A stretch of DNA of 64,000 bases, taken from positions 620,001 to 684,000 of the forward strand of contig NZ_JAOQNG010000002.1 in the NCBI RefSeq assembly GCF_025961225.1, written 5' to 3'. Origin of the DNA: Azospirillum canadense (lineage in GTDB: Bacteria > Pseudomonadota > Alphaproteobacteria > Azospirillales > Azospirillaceae). How positions within the stretch are numbered: position 1 is the stretch's first letter; each line of letters starts with the position of its first letter. Of the stretch, positions 1 through 8,127 are shown piece after piece. A program made the translations under genes and the position numbers. The notes under the pieces were generated by a model, which was not told where the DNA came from, did no database searches, and was given only the letters and a program-made list of their open reading frames with translations.

Positions 1-703
1 CGGCGCCGTCGCAATAGACCGGGGCGCCCTTCACAGGGGCCACAACCTCGACGTTCGGGTCGTTCGCCTTGGTGACGAGGTCGTGGATCGACAGAACCGG
101 CAGCGAATAGACGTCGATACGCCCGTCCTGGAGCATCTTCAGGCCGCTCTGCGGGTCCGGCACGACGATGACCCGGTCGCGCGGAACGCCGGCGTCGAGC
201 GCCAGCTTCTCCTCCGTGCCGCCACCCGGCGCGCCGATCTTCGCCTTCGGGTTCTTGGCAATGTCCTGGTAGGAGGAGAGTTGCAGCGGGTTGCCCTTCT
301 TCAGCGCGAAGGCCTCCGCGTCGCAAAGGATCGGCTGGCTGTAGGCGACGGCGCGGCAGCGCTCCGGCTTCATGAACAGGCCAGCGGTGATCACGTCGAA
401 GCGGCGGGCCTGAAGGCCGGGGATCATCGCCCCGTATTCGGAGATGGAACCGACCACGTCGCCGACGCCCAGCTTGCCCATCACGGCGCGGGCGACGTCC
501 GGGGCGGCGCCCGACACCGTGCCGTCCGGCTTCACCGCGGTGTAGGGCGGCTCGTTGGCGATGCCGATGCGGACGAATCCCTGCTCCTTCAGCTTGGCGA
601 GCGCGTCGTCAGCGGCGCTGGCGGGGGACGCGGCGAATGCACCCAGAAGGGCGATGGCGGCCGCGCCGAGGACATGGGTCCGGAACATTTTCGAATGCGT
701 CAT
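1..703 (-). CDS. ehuB: Ectoine/hydroxyectoine ABC transporter periplasmic binding protein EhuB (3' end outside window)
   Basis: Periplasmic ligand-binding component of the Ehu ectoine/hydroxyectoine ABC importer. The visible 234 codons start with an Sec signal peptide (hydrophobic stretch about residues 8-30, cleavage near ASA-ADD) followed by a family 3 solute-binding fold. Phrases such as NEPPYTAV, GAAPDVARAV, GAMIPGLQARRFD and GLFMKPERC match the EhuB subgroup as I know it. The start at 703 was chosen because the signal peptide follows at once; an internal ATG at 687 is also possible. It is the last visible gene of the leftward ehu-eut-doe run, 93 bp after doeB. That position is unusual, because ehuB normally follows ehuA. 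The C-terminus lies beyond base 1. Confidence 0.88.
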   Translation of the reverse strand, partial: MTHSKMFRTHVLGAAAIALLGAFAASPASAADDALAKLKEQGFVRIGIANEPPYTAVKPDGTVSGAAPDVARAVMGKLGVGDVVGSISEYGAMIPGLQARRFDVITAGLFMKPERCRAVAYSQPILCDAEAFALKKGNPLQLSSYQDIAKNPKAKIGAPGGGTEEKLALDAGVPRDRVIVVPDPQSGLKMLQDGRIDVYSLPVLSIHDLVTKANDPNVEVVAPVKGAPVYCDGA

Positions 704-796
704 GTCGGTCTTCCCTCTGTGAAGGTTGGTTTTCAGCCGCCGCGCGGCCCTTCCTGTTCAGTCGTTGTCATTCTTGTTCTTCCCTGGCTTACAGCC

Positions 797-1804
797 TCAA
801 TCCTCCAGGGTTCCAACCACCGCGATGCAGTCGCCGGCCTTCACGAGGCCGGGGAAGTGGCGGGCGGCCAGGATGCCGTCCAGGCCGGCCCGGTAATCGG
901 ACGGCGCCTGCCCCGTGCGCCCGATGGGGTGGATGCGCGCCAGCAGGTCGCCCTTGCGCACCGGCTCGCCCAGGTCAACGCAGGGCTCGATCAGCCCGGC
1001 GTCCTCGGCGAAGCGGAAGCAGTCGGAGGACGGCATGTCGAGCCAGCGCGTCGGCGCCGTCTCCACGGCCCCGGCCAGGATTCCGGCGTGGCGCAGCACG
1101 TTGGCGACGCCCCGCTTGGCGATGGCGATGGTGGAGGCGCGCCCGGTGCCGCCGCCGCCGAGTTCCGTGGTGACGAACAGCTTGCCCTGCTCCTCCGCCG
1201 CGGTGTCGTACATGCCGACCGCGTCGATCTCCAGCATGCGCATGGAATAGGGGGCGGAGAAGGCGGCCACCGCCGCGAAGCAGCGCGCCTCCTGCGCCTT
1301 GTCGGGCAGGATGTGGGCGGCGGCGAAGGGCACGAAGTCCAGCGTCCTACCGCCCGAATGCAGATCCATCACCACGTCCGCCATGGGCAGCAGGGTGCGG
1401 TTGAAATAGTCCGCGATCTTCTGCGTCACCGTCCCGTCCGGCCGCCCGGGGAAGCTGCGGTTCAGGTTTCCCTTGTCGATGGGCGAGGTGCGGGTGCCCG
1501 CCTGGAAGGCCGGGTAGTTCATCGCCGGAACGATGATCACCCGGCCGGTGACCTGCTCCGCCTTTATCGTGCGGGCGAGGTCGAAGAGGGCCACGGCCCC
1601 CTCATACTCGTCGCCGTGGTTGGCGCCGGTCAGTAACGCGGTCGGCCCTGGTCCGTTGCGCACCACGGTGACCGGGATCATCACCGATCCCCAGGCGGAA
1701 TCATCGCGGCTGTAGGGCAGGCGCAGGAAGCCGTGCTGCACGCCGTCGCGGTCGAAATCGACCGTCGGCGCGATAGGAGACGGCGGCAGCGTGTCGAGCG
1801 GCAT
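797..1804 (-). CDS. doeB: N2-acetyl-L-2,4-diaminobutanoate deacetylase DoeB
   Basis: Cytoplasmic zinc hydrolase that removes acetate from N-alpha-acetyl-L-2,4-diaminobutyrate, the product of ectoine ring opening, giving L-2,4-diaminobutyrate. The 335-residue protein belongs to the succinylglutamate desuccinylase/aspartoacylase (M14-like) family. The zinc ligands are visible as HGDE (His63, Glu66) and DLHSGG (His149), and the likely catalytic Glu214 lies in TTELGGG. Start ATG at 1804 lies 11 bp after the doeA stop, consistent with one transcript. The alternative family name is EutE. The match of motifs and neighbours makes the assignment strong. Confidence 0.92.
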   Translation of the reverse strand: MPLDTLPPSPIAPTVDFDRDGVQHGFLRLPYSRDDSAWGSVMIPVTVVRNGPGPTALLTGANHGDEYEGAVALFDLARTIKAEQVTGRVIIVPAMNYPAFQAGTRTSPIDKGNLNRSFPGRPDGTVTQKIADYFNRTLLPMADVVMDLHSGGRTLDFVPFAAAHILPDKAQEARCFAAVAAFSAPYSMRMLEIDAVGMYDTAAEEQGKLFVTTELGGGGTGRASTIAIAKRGVANVLRHAGILAGAVETAPTRWLDMPSSDCFRFAEDAGLIEPCVDLGEPVRKGDLLARIHPIGRTGQAPSDYRAGLDGILAARHFPGLVKAGDCIAVVGTLED

Positions 1805-1815
1805 TCGCACCTCCG

Positions 1816-2997
1816 TCACGATTTCACGAACAGCTTGCGCGGCACGTTGGCGAGGCATTCGACGCCGGTGTCGGTGATCGCGATGCTCTCCGTGATCTCC
1901 AGCCCCATGTCCTCCAGCCACAGGCCGGTCATGAAGTGGAAGGTCATGCCGGGTTCCAGCACCGTGCGGTCGCCCGGCCGCAGGCTCATGGTGCGCTCGC
2001 CCCAGTCCGGCGGGTAGCTGAGGCCGATCGGGTAGCCGGTGCGGTTGTCCTTGGTGATGCCGTACTTCTTCAGCACGGCGAAGAAGGCGTTGGCGATGTC
2101 CTCGCACGTGTTGCCCGGGCGCGCGGCGGCAAGGCCGGCCTCCATCCCCTCCAACGTCGCCTTCTCCGCGTCGAGGAAGGCCTGCGTCGGGGTGCCGAGG
2201 AACACGGTGCGCGACAACGGGCAATGGTAGCGCTTGTAGCAGCCGGCGATCTCGAAGAAGGTGCCCTCGCCCGTGCGCATGGGGCGGTCGTCCCAGGTCA
2301 GGTGCGGGGCGGAGGCGTCGGCGCCCGAGGGCAGCAGCGGCACGATGGCCGGATAGTCGCCGCCGATCCCGTCCACGCCGCGCGTACCGGCGTCGTAGAT
2401 CTCGGCGACGAGGTCGCACTTGCGCATGCCCGGCTTGATGGTGTCGACGATGCGCTGGTGCATGGCCTCCACGATGCGCGCGGCCTTGCGCATGTAGTCC
2501 AACTCCTGCGCGCTCTTCACCGCGCGCTGCCAGTTGACCAGCGCGGTGGCGTCGCTGAAGCGCGCGTTGGGCAGGTGGGTGGTCAGGGAGCGGAAGGCGG
2601 CGGCGGTGAACCAGTAATTGTCCATCTCCACGCCGATGGACGCCTTGCCCCAGCCGCGATCCTCCAGGATGCGCGACAGCAGGTCCATGGGGTGGCGTTC
2701 GGTGGATTGGACGTAGTGGTCCGGGTAACCGATGATGTTGTCGTGGGCGAGGTAGGCGGTGCGCTTGGCCCCGTTGGCGTCCTGGCCGCGCCCGTACCAG
2801 ATCGGCTCCCCATCCGGCGGCACGACCACGCACTGGTGCACGTAGAAGGACCAGCCGTCATAGCCGGTCAACCAGGCCATGTTGGACGGGTCGGTGACGA
2901 TCAGCACCTCCACGCCGGCCTTATCCATGGCCTTGCGGGTCTTGGCGAGCCGGGCCGCGTATTCGTCCCGGCTGAAGTTCAGGGTCGGTTCGGGCAT
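1816..2997 (-). CDS. doeA: Ectoine hydrolase DoeA
   Basis: Opens the ectoine ring hydrolytically to N-acetyl-2,4-diaminobutyrate in the cytoplasm. The 393-residue protein has the two-domain creatinase/aminopeptidase P (M24, pita-bread) architecture: N-terminal domain to about residue 160 (NMAWLTGYDGWSFYVHQ) and C-terminal catalytic domain with YPAIVPLLPSG, GCYKRYHCPLSRT and HFMTGLWLEDMGLEI. An AAAGGA ribosome binding site sits a few bases before ATG 2997. Family length is about 390-400 residues, so it looks intact. It is followed by doeB and preceded by eutC (41 bp gap). Also called EutD. Confidence 0.93.
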   Translation of the reverse strand: MPEPTLNFSRDEYAARLAKTRKAMDKAGVEVLIVTDPSNMAWLTGYDGWSFYVHQCVVVPPDGEPIWYGRGQDANGAKRTAYLAHDNIIGYPDHYVQSTERHPMDLLSRILEDRGWGKASIGVEMDNYWFTAAAFRSLTTHLPNARFSDATALVNWQRAVKSAQELDYMRKAARIVEAMHQRIVDTIKPGMRKCDLVAEIYDAGTRGVDGIGGDYPAIVPLLPSGADASAPHLTWDDRPMRTGEGTFFEIAGCYKRYHCPLSRTVFLGTPTQAFLDAEKATLEGMEAGLAAARPGNTCEDIANAFFAVLKKYGITKDNRTGYPIGLSYPPDWGERTMSLRPGDRTVLEPGMTFHFMTGLWLEDMGLEITESIAITDTGVECLANVPRKLFVKS

Positions 2998-3038
2998 GAT
3001 GGTCCTTTCGGAAAAGGCTGCGCGGTCCCTAGCGGGCG

Positions 3039-4031
3039 TCAGGCGTCGAAGGCGGTTCCGGCGTTGGCGGCGAGCGCTCGGCCGCGCGCCAGCGTGGCGA
3101 TGGCGGTGTCCTGGACCCCGGTGCCGGTGAGGTCGCAGACGGTGATCTGGTCGGGCGATGCGCGGCCGGGGGATTGTCCGGCGATCACGGCGCCCAGTTC
3201 GGGGAATTGGCGGTCGGCGGGGACGGCGCCGGCCTTGATGGCGTGGTGCAGTTCGCCCAGCCGGCCGACCTGCCGCAGGCTGTCGGCGACGTAGAGGTCG
3301 GCGCGGGCGAGCACGGCGGGTTCCAACTCGTTCTTGTGCTCGGCGTCGGAGCCCATGGCGGTGACGTGCTGGCCGGGCGCCAGCCAGTCGGCGAAGAGGA
3401 TCGGCGCGTCGGCGGGCGTGGTGGTGACGACGATGTCGGCCCCGGCTACGGCGGCGCGACCGTCGGCCATGGCGCGCACGGGGATGCCGAGCCGGTCGGA
3501 CAGGCGGGCCGCCGCCACGCTGGCACGGGCCGGGTCGCGGGCCCACAGCCGCGCCTCCCGGATCGGGCGGACGAGGGTCAGCGCCTCCAGCTGCAAGGCG
3601 GCCTGCACGCCGGCCCCGAAGACGGTGGCGACCGCGGCGTCCGGGCGGGACAGATGCTTGGCGGCGACCGCCCCGGCGGCGGCGGTGCGCACGTCGGTCA
3701 GGTAGCCGTTGTCGAGCAGCATGGCCTCCACCAGCCCGGTGCGCGTGCTGAGCAGCACCATCAGGCCGTTGACGCTGGGCAGGCCGAGCGTCGGGTTGTC
3801 GAAGAAGCCGGGGCTGATCTTGATGGCGAAGCCGTCCAGGCCCGGCACATAGGCGGTCTTCACGTCAACCTCTCCGCGATGCTCCGGGATGTCGAGGCGC
3901 AGGATCGGCGGCATGGCGACGGGCTTTGTGGCCAGCGCCAGGAACGCGTTTTCCACGCAGGTGACGGCGTCCTGGTCGAGCGGGACGAGGCGGCGCAGTT
4001 CCGCCTCCGTCAGAATGGTCATGCGGGGCAT
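3039..4031 (-). CDS. eutC: Ectoine utilisation protein EutC, ornithine cyclodeaminase/mu-crystallin family
   Basis: A 330-residue member of the ornithine cyclodeaminase/alanine dehydrogenase/mu-crystallin family found beside eutB in ectoine catabolism clusters; EutB and EutC are thought to handle hydroxyectoine-derived intermediates. The Rossmann dinucleotide loop is FGAGVQAALQLEAL and the NAD-side motif is VVTTTPADAPI. Two starts are possible: ATG 4031 has a GGGAG seven bases upstream and is preferred, while ATG 4022 overlaps the eutB stop as ATGA. Either way the gene is translationally coupled to eutB. The exact reaction is not fixed by the sequence. Confidence 0.87.
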   Translation of the reverse strand: MPRMTILTEAELRRLVPLDQDAVTCVENAFLALATKPVAMPPILRLDIPEHRGEVDVKTAYVPGLDGFAIKISPGFFDNPTLGLPSVNGLMVLLSTRTGLVEAMLLDNGYLTDVRTAAAGAVAAKHLSRPDAAVATVFGAGVQAALQLEALTLVRPIREARLWARDPARASVAAARLSDRLGIPVRAMADGRAAVAGADIVVTTTPADAPILFADWLAPGQHVTAMGSDAEHKNELEPAVLARADLYVADSLRQVGRLGELHHAIKAGAVPADRQFPELGAVIAGQSPGRASPDQITVCDLTGTGVQDTAIATLARGRALAANAGTAFDA

Positions 4032-5029
4032 GCGGTGACTCCCGTGGCATCGCCGCAGACAATCCGGCGGTGCAAGTCCATGTCGATGTTGCGGCCAGAC
4101 AGCAAAGCGACGGTCGGCCCGCGCAGCCCGACTTTCTCTGGCAATTTGTCGGCGAGAAGGGCCGCAATGCCCACCGCCCCGGCGCCCTCGACGATTTCCT
4201 GTTCGCGGAGGTAGGCGTGCTTGATGCCCGCGGCGATTTCCGCCTCGGTCAGCAGCACGACCCCGTCCAGCAGGGTGGCGGCGAGGCGGAAAGTGTGGCG
4301 ATTGGCAAGCCCGATGCCACCGCCGAGCGAGTCCGCCAGGGTTTCCAGCTCCTCCACCAACACCGGCTTTTTGGCGGTCAGGCTGGCGTGCATGGCCGCA
4401 CCGCGCTCCATCGAGACGCCGACCACCCGCGCCTGCGGGCGCAGAGCCTTCACCGCCAGAGCCACGCCGCCGATGAGGCCGCCGCCGGAGAGGGGCACCA
4501 GCACAAGGTCGACGTCCGGCACCGCCTCCACGATCTCCAGCCCAAGGGTGCCCTGACCGGCGATCACGCCGGCGTCGTCGAAGGGCGGGACGGTCGCAAA
4601 GCCTTCCTCGCGAACGAGACGGTCGACCTCCTCCTGCGCGTCGTCTTGGGAGCGGCCGACGATGCGGATCTCCGCCCCCAGCGCGCGGATGCCCTCCACC
4701 TTGTTGGCTGGCACGAGCGCCGACATGCAGACCACGCAGCGCACCCCGGCCTGGGCGGCGGCATGCGCCAGCGCCCGACCGTGATTGCCGGTGGAGGCCG
4801 CCGCCACGCCGGTTGCCAGCGCGGAGTGCGGCAAGGACAGCAGGGCGTTGGTGGCGCCGCGCAATTTGAAGCTGCCGGTGGTCTGGCGCGTGTCCAATTT
4901 TAGGAAGACCGGGGCGCCGCAACGTTCCGTCAGGCTGGGGGAGGCGACGGTCGGCGTTTCCGCGATCCGTCCGGTCAGCCGCGCCCGCGCGCGGAAGACG
5001 TCCTCCAGGCCAATGCTTTGGTCAGCCAT
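4019..5029 (-). CDS. eutB: Hydroxyectoine utilisation dehydratase EutB (threonine dehydratase-like)
   Basis: PLP enzyme of the serine/threonine dehydratase fold type II family, proposed to dehydrate or epimerise a hydroxylated intermediate of hydroxyectoine breakdown. Of the 336 residues, the PLP lysine is Lys55 in TTGSFKLRGA, the substrate loop is STGNHG and the phosphate-binding loop is SGGGLIGG. Start ATG 5029 has GGAG seven bases upstream and lies two bases after the eutA stop; the gene end overlaps the eutC start. Neighbouring eutA and eutC support the ectoine-specific name over a general threonine dehydratase. Confidence 0.9.
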   Translation of the reverse strand: MADQSIGLEDVFRARARLTGRIAETPTVASPSLTERCGAPVFLKLDTRQTTGSFKLRGATNALLSLPHSALATGVAAASTGNHGRALAHAAAQAGVRCVVCMSALVPANKVEGIRALGAEIRIVGRSQDDAQEEVDRLVREEGFATVPPFDDAGVIAGQGTLGLEIVEAVPDVDLVLVPLSGGGLIGGVALAVKALRPQARVVGVSMERGAAMHASLTAKKPVLVEELETLADSLGGGIGLANRHTFRLAATLLDGVVLLTEAEIAAGIKHAYLREQEIVEGAGAVGIAALLADKLPEKVGLRGPTVALLSGRNIDMDLHRRIVCGDATGVTACPA

Positions 5030-5031
5030 AG

Positions 5032-5814
5032 TCAGGCTCCCACCGGCAGACCGAGGGTCATCAGGCGGCCGAACTCCGGCCGCGGATGGTCGTCGCCGCA
5101 CAGGCGCAGCGCCGCCCAGGCCGTCGCTTGGTTGCTGGTCACCACCGGGCGGCCGATGGCCTCCTCGATGCGGCGGGCGACCAGCGCGGAGCGCAGCGCG
5201 GTGCAGGAGACGAACAGCGCCTCCGCGTCCGCCGGCATCGCCTCCACCGCCGCCTGGACCAGCGAGTCCGGCGTCAGACGCGCCATCACCCGGTCGTCGT
5301 CCAGGCCGAGATAGGTGAAGCGCGCGATGTCGAGGCCGTGGCCGGCGAAATAGGCGGCCATAGGGCGGGCGGTTTCCTCCGTGTAGGGGGTCAGCACCGC
5401 GATCCGCTTGGCGCCGAACGCCTTCAACCCGAGACGCGCCGCGGATGGCGGGGTCAGAACCGGCACGCCGGGCTTGGCGTTGCGGATGGCCTGCTCCACC
5501 ACCTCATCCCCCATGACGACGGAGGCCGACGTGCAGGAATAGACGACCACGTCCAGATCCTCGTCGGGCAGGATCAGGGCGGCGCCTTCCTCCAGCCGGG
5601 GCTGCATGCGGCGCAGGTTCTCCGGCGTGGTCGGGTTGGCGTAGGCGATGCGCGCGGTGTAGACCCCGACCGCCTCACCCGCCACCATGCGCCGGAAGTC
5701 CGGCTCGCTGGTGTGGTCGGTGGCGAGGACGACGAGGCCGACGCGCTTGGGAACCGGGCGGTCGTCGAAGCGCAGGGGCGTATCGGCGCGCGTGATGGGA
5801 ATCGTCTGCATCAT
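5032..5814 (-). CDS. eutA: Ectoine utilisation protein EutA (Asp/Glu racemase-like)
   Basis: A 260-residue protein of the aspartate/glutamate racemase, maleate isomerase and arylmalonate decarboxylase superfamily. It has the paired active-site cysteines typical of that fold: Cys94 in YSCTSAS and Cys204 in SCTALRS. In ehu/eut clusters it is thought to isomerise hydroxyectoine or a ring-opened derivative. Three start codons in a row (TTG 5817, ATG 5814, ATG 5811) make the first residue uncertain; ATG 5814 was chosen. It sits 10 bp after ehuD and directly before eutB. Confidence 0.88.
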   Translation of the reverse strand: MMQTIPITRADTPLRFDDRPVPKRVGLVVLATDHTSEPDFRRMVAGEAVGVYTARIAYANPTTPENLRRMQPRLEEGAALILPDEDLDVVVYSCTSASVVMGDEVVEQAIRNAKPGVPVLTPPSAARLGLKAFGAKRIAVLTPYTEETARPMAAYFAGHGLDIARFTYLGLDDDRVMARLTPDSLVQAAVEAMPADAEALFVSCTALRSALVARRIEEAIGRPVVTSNQATAWAALRLCGDDHPRPEFGRLMTLGLPVGA

Positions 5815-5824
5815 CAAAGTCCAG

Positions 5825-6481
5825 TTACCGGTAGCGGCGGAAGCGGCGTTCCAGCAGGTGCAGGGCCGGCACGGCGATCAGGCTGATCGCCAGGAACAGC
5901 ACCCCGACCAGCGTCATCGGCTCCAGGTAGCGGTAGTTGAAGTTGGCGATGCTCCGCGCCTGGCTCATCAGCTCCACCACCGTGATGGCCGACAGCAGCG
6001 GCGTTTCCTTGAACATCGCGACGAAGTAGTTGGCGAGCGCCGGGATCATCGGCGGGATCGCCTGCGGCAGGATGATGTGTTGCCAGGTCTGGACGGCGGT
6101 CAGGTTGCAGGCCTTGGCCGCTTCCCACTGGCCGCGCGGGGTGTTGTCGATGCCGGCGCGGAAGACCTCCGCCATGTAGGTGGCGTAATGGACGCCGAGC
6201 CCGATCACCCCCGCGGTCAGCGGCGACAGCAGGATCCCCGCCCCCGGCAGCACGTAGAAGAGGAAATAGAGCTGCACCAGAAGCGGCGTGCCGCGGATGA
6301 ATTCCACCAGGAAGGCGGTGGTGCGCGACACCAGCCGGTTCGGCGACCGCCGCAGCAGCGCGAAGGCCAGCCCCACGACCGCCGCCAAGACCGAGCCAAG
6401 CACCGTGGCGAGCACGGTGATCTTCAGCCCGTCCAGCAGGGTCGGCATGATCTCTCGTACGAACGCCCAATCCCATTCCAT
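5825..6481 (-). CDS. ehuD: Ectoine/hydroxyectoine ABC transporter permease EhuD
   Basis: Inner-membrane permease of the polar amino acid (HisMQ) ABC importer family, one half of the heterodimeric Ehu channel. The 218 residues contain about five hydrophobic helices, the FIRGTPLLVQL signature near residue 62, and the cytoplasmic EAA loop (EAAKACNLT to LPQAIP, about residues 119-142) that contacts the EhuA ATPase. The start ATG 6481 lies 8 bp after ehuC. Confidence 0.9.
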   Translation of the reverse strand: MEWDWAFVREIMPTLLDGLKITVLATVLGSVLAAVVGLAFALLRRSPNRLVSRTTAFLVEFIRGTPLLVQLYFLFYVLPGAGILLSPLTAGVIGLGVHYATYMAEVFRAGIDNTPRGQWEAAKACNLTAVQTWQHIILPQAIPPMIPALANYFVAMFKETPLLSAITVVELMSQARSIANFNYRYLEPMTLVGVLFLAISLIAVPALHLLERRFRRYR

Positions 6482-6489
6482 GGCGGACC

Positions 6490-7149
6490 TCAGTGCCGGA
6501 TGCCGTCGAGGCCGCGCGTCATGCGGCGCTCAAGGGTCTTCATGCCGAACGAAATCATGGAGGCGAGCGCGAAGTAGATGACCAGCACCGTCAGGAACGG
6601 GATGGCCGTGCTTCCCGTCTGGGAACGCACGACCTGCGCCTGGAAGGTCAGGTCGGTCAGCGAGATCAGCGACACGACGGACGTCGCCTTCAGAAGCTCG
6701 ATGGCGTTGTTGCCGAAGGTCGGGATCATCACAACGAAGGCCTGCGGCAGCAGGACGTGGCGCAAGCCCTGCCAGCGCGTCAGGTTCAGCGCGACGCAGG
6801 CCTCGTGCTGCTCCCGCCCGATGGACTGGACGGCGGAGCGCACCACCTCCGCCCCATAGGCGCCGACGTTGAGCCCCAGCGCCAGCACACCGGCCTGGAG
6901 CGGCGTCAGCTCGAACCCGATCAGCGGCAGCACGAAATAGGCCCAGAACAGCTGGACGAAGATCGAGGTGCCGCGGAAGAACTCGATGTAGGCGAGCGCC
7001 AGGGCGCGCACCGCCCAGAAGCGCGACAGCCGTCCCAGCCCGGCGGCGAAGGCCACGGGCAGGGCCAGCGCACAGCCGAGCACGGTGAGTTCCACCGTGA
7101 CCCGCGCGCCGTCGAGCATCAGCCCGATGTAGCCAGACCAGTCCCCCAT
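6490..7149 (-). CDS. ehuC: Ectoine/hydroxyectoine ABC transporter permease EhuC
   Basis: Second inner-membrane permease of the Ehu importer, a HisMQ-family protein of 219 residues with FFRGTSIFVQLFW and the EAA loop EACVALNLT to LLPQAF. ATG 7149 is preferred over the upstream in-frame GTG 7164 because AGAAGG lies six bases before it. It follows ehuA by 35 bp. The usual gene between ehuA and ehuC, ehuB, is missing here and lies at the far end of the run. Confidence 0.89.
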   Translation of the reverse strand: MGDWSGYIGLMLDGARVTVELTVLGCALALPVAFAAGLGRLSRFWAVRALALAYIEFFRGTSIFVQLFWAYFVLPLIGFELTPLQAGVLALGLNVGAYGAEVVRSAVQSIGREQHEACVALNLTRWQGLRHVLLPQAFVVMIPTFGNNAIELLKATSVVSLISLTDLTFQAQVVRSQTGSTAIPFLTVLVIYFALASMISFGMKTLERRMTRGLDGIRH

Positions 7150-7184
7150 GAACGGCCTTCTCACAAATTTCGGAAACGAGACGG

Positions 7185-7982
7185 TCAGATGCGTTGGCCG
7201 GCGGCGATGATCTTCTTCAGGAAGGTCTGCGTGCGTTCGTGGCGCGGGTTGGTGAAGATCTCACCGGGCGGCCCCTCCTCCACGATGCGGCCACGGTCGA
7301 AGAACAGCACGCGGTCGGCGAAGTCGTGCGCGAAGCTCATTTCGTGGGTGACGAGCAGCATGGTCATGTCGGTCTGCGTGCCGAGCATGCGCATGACGTT
7401 CAGCACCTCCTCCACCAGTTCCGGGTCGAGGGCGGAGGTCACCTCGTCGAACAACATGATCCGGGGCTGGAGCGCCAGCGCGCGGGCGATCGCCACGCGC
7501 TGCTTCTGCCCGCCGGACAGGGCCGCCGGCATGGAATTGGCCTTGCCGGCCATGCCGACCATTTCCAGCAGCTCCATGGCCCGGCGCTGCGCCTCGGCCG
7601 CGCGCACGCCCTTGGTCAGCATGGGGGCCAGCGTCACGTTCTCCAGCACCGTCTTGTGCGGGAACAGGTTGAACAGCTGGAACACCATGCCGATCTTGGC
7701 GCGCATGCGGTGCAGGTGCGCCTCGTCCGCCGGGACCACCCGGCCGTTGCGCTCCATGTGGAACAGGTAGTCGCCATCCACCCGGACAAAGCCGCTGTCG
7801 ATGCGTTCCAGCGTCATCAGCGTGCGCAGGATCGTCGTCTTGCCGGAGCCCGACGGGCCGATCAGCGCCAGCTTCTCCCCAGGCATCACGGAGAAGCACA
7901 GGTCCTTCAGCACGGTGAAGGAGCCGTAGCTCTTGGTGACGTGATCTACATTTATGATGGGGTCTATGATGGGCTCGGTCAT
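7185..7982 (-). CDS. ehuA: Ectoine/hydroxyectoine ABC transporter ATP-binding protein EhuA
   Basis: Cytoplasmic ATPase that drives Ehu import. The 265 residues show Walker A GPSGSGKTT (42-50), the ABC signature LSGGQKQR (155-162), Walker B IMLFDE (175-180) and the switch histidine in LLVTHE. It is the first gene of the leftward ehu-eut-doe run; the 145 bp upstream should carry the operon promoter and contains an element also found at the enuR/asnC junction. Confidence 0.92.
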   Translation of the reverse strand: MTEPIIDPIINVDHVTKSYGSFTVLKDLCFSVMPGEKLALIGPSGSGKTTILRTLMTLERIDSGFVRVDGDYLFHMERNGRVVPADEAHLHRMRAKIGMVFQLFNLFPHKTVLENVTLAPMLTKGVRAAEAQRRAMELLEMVGMAGKANSMPAALSGGQKQRVAIARALALQPRIMLFDEVTSALDPELVEEVLNVMRMLGTQTDMTMLLVTHEMSFAHDFADRVLFFDRGRIVEEGPPGEIFTNPRHERTQTFLKKIIAAGQRI

Positions 7983-8055
7983 GCCGGTCTCCCGTATCGT
8001 CGGTGCGGCAAGCGATGTCGCGCAAACGATGCGGCCGACCCTAAATCATGTCAAT

Positions 8056-8078
8056 GCACAAAATCGAACCATGACAAT
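8056..8078. promoter_or_regulatory. Candidate EnuR operator upstream of ehuA
   Basis: The block GCACAAAATC...ATGACAAT is nearly repeated at 9525-9549 (GCGCAAAATC...TTGACAAT) between enuR and asnC. These are the two places where the local MocR-type regulator EnuR would be expected to act. It lies about 75 bp before the ehuA start. Read on the minus strand, TTGTCA and a nearby TTGACA could serve as -35 boxes. The assignment as operator is inference from shared sequence and position. Confidence 0.5.
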
Positions 8079-8127
8079 TTTGGCGAATTGCGGCTGAGTT
8101 GTGGTCGTCCAGCCGGAGCGACCCACG

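Noticed and set aside
83..3294. Long open frames on the plus strand opposite the ectoine genes (for example 83-1636 and 1936-3294)
   Set aside because: They are Arg/Gly/His-rich antisense frames produced by high GC third positions; the minus strand carries clearly conserved enzymes throughout.
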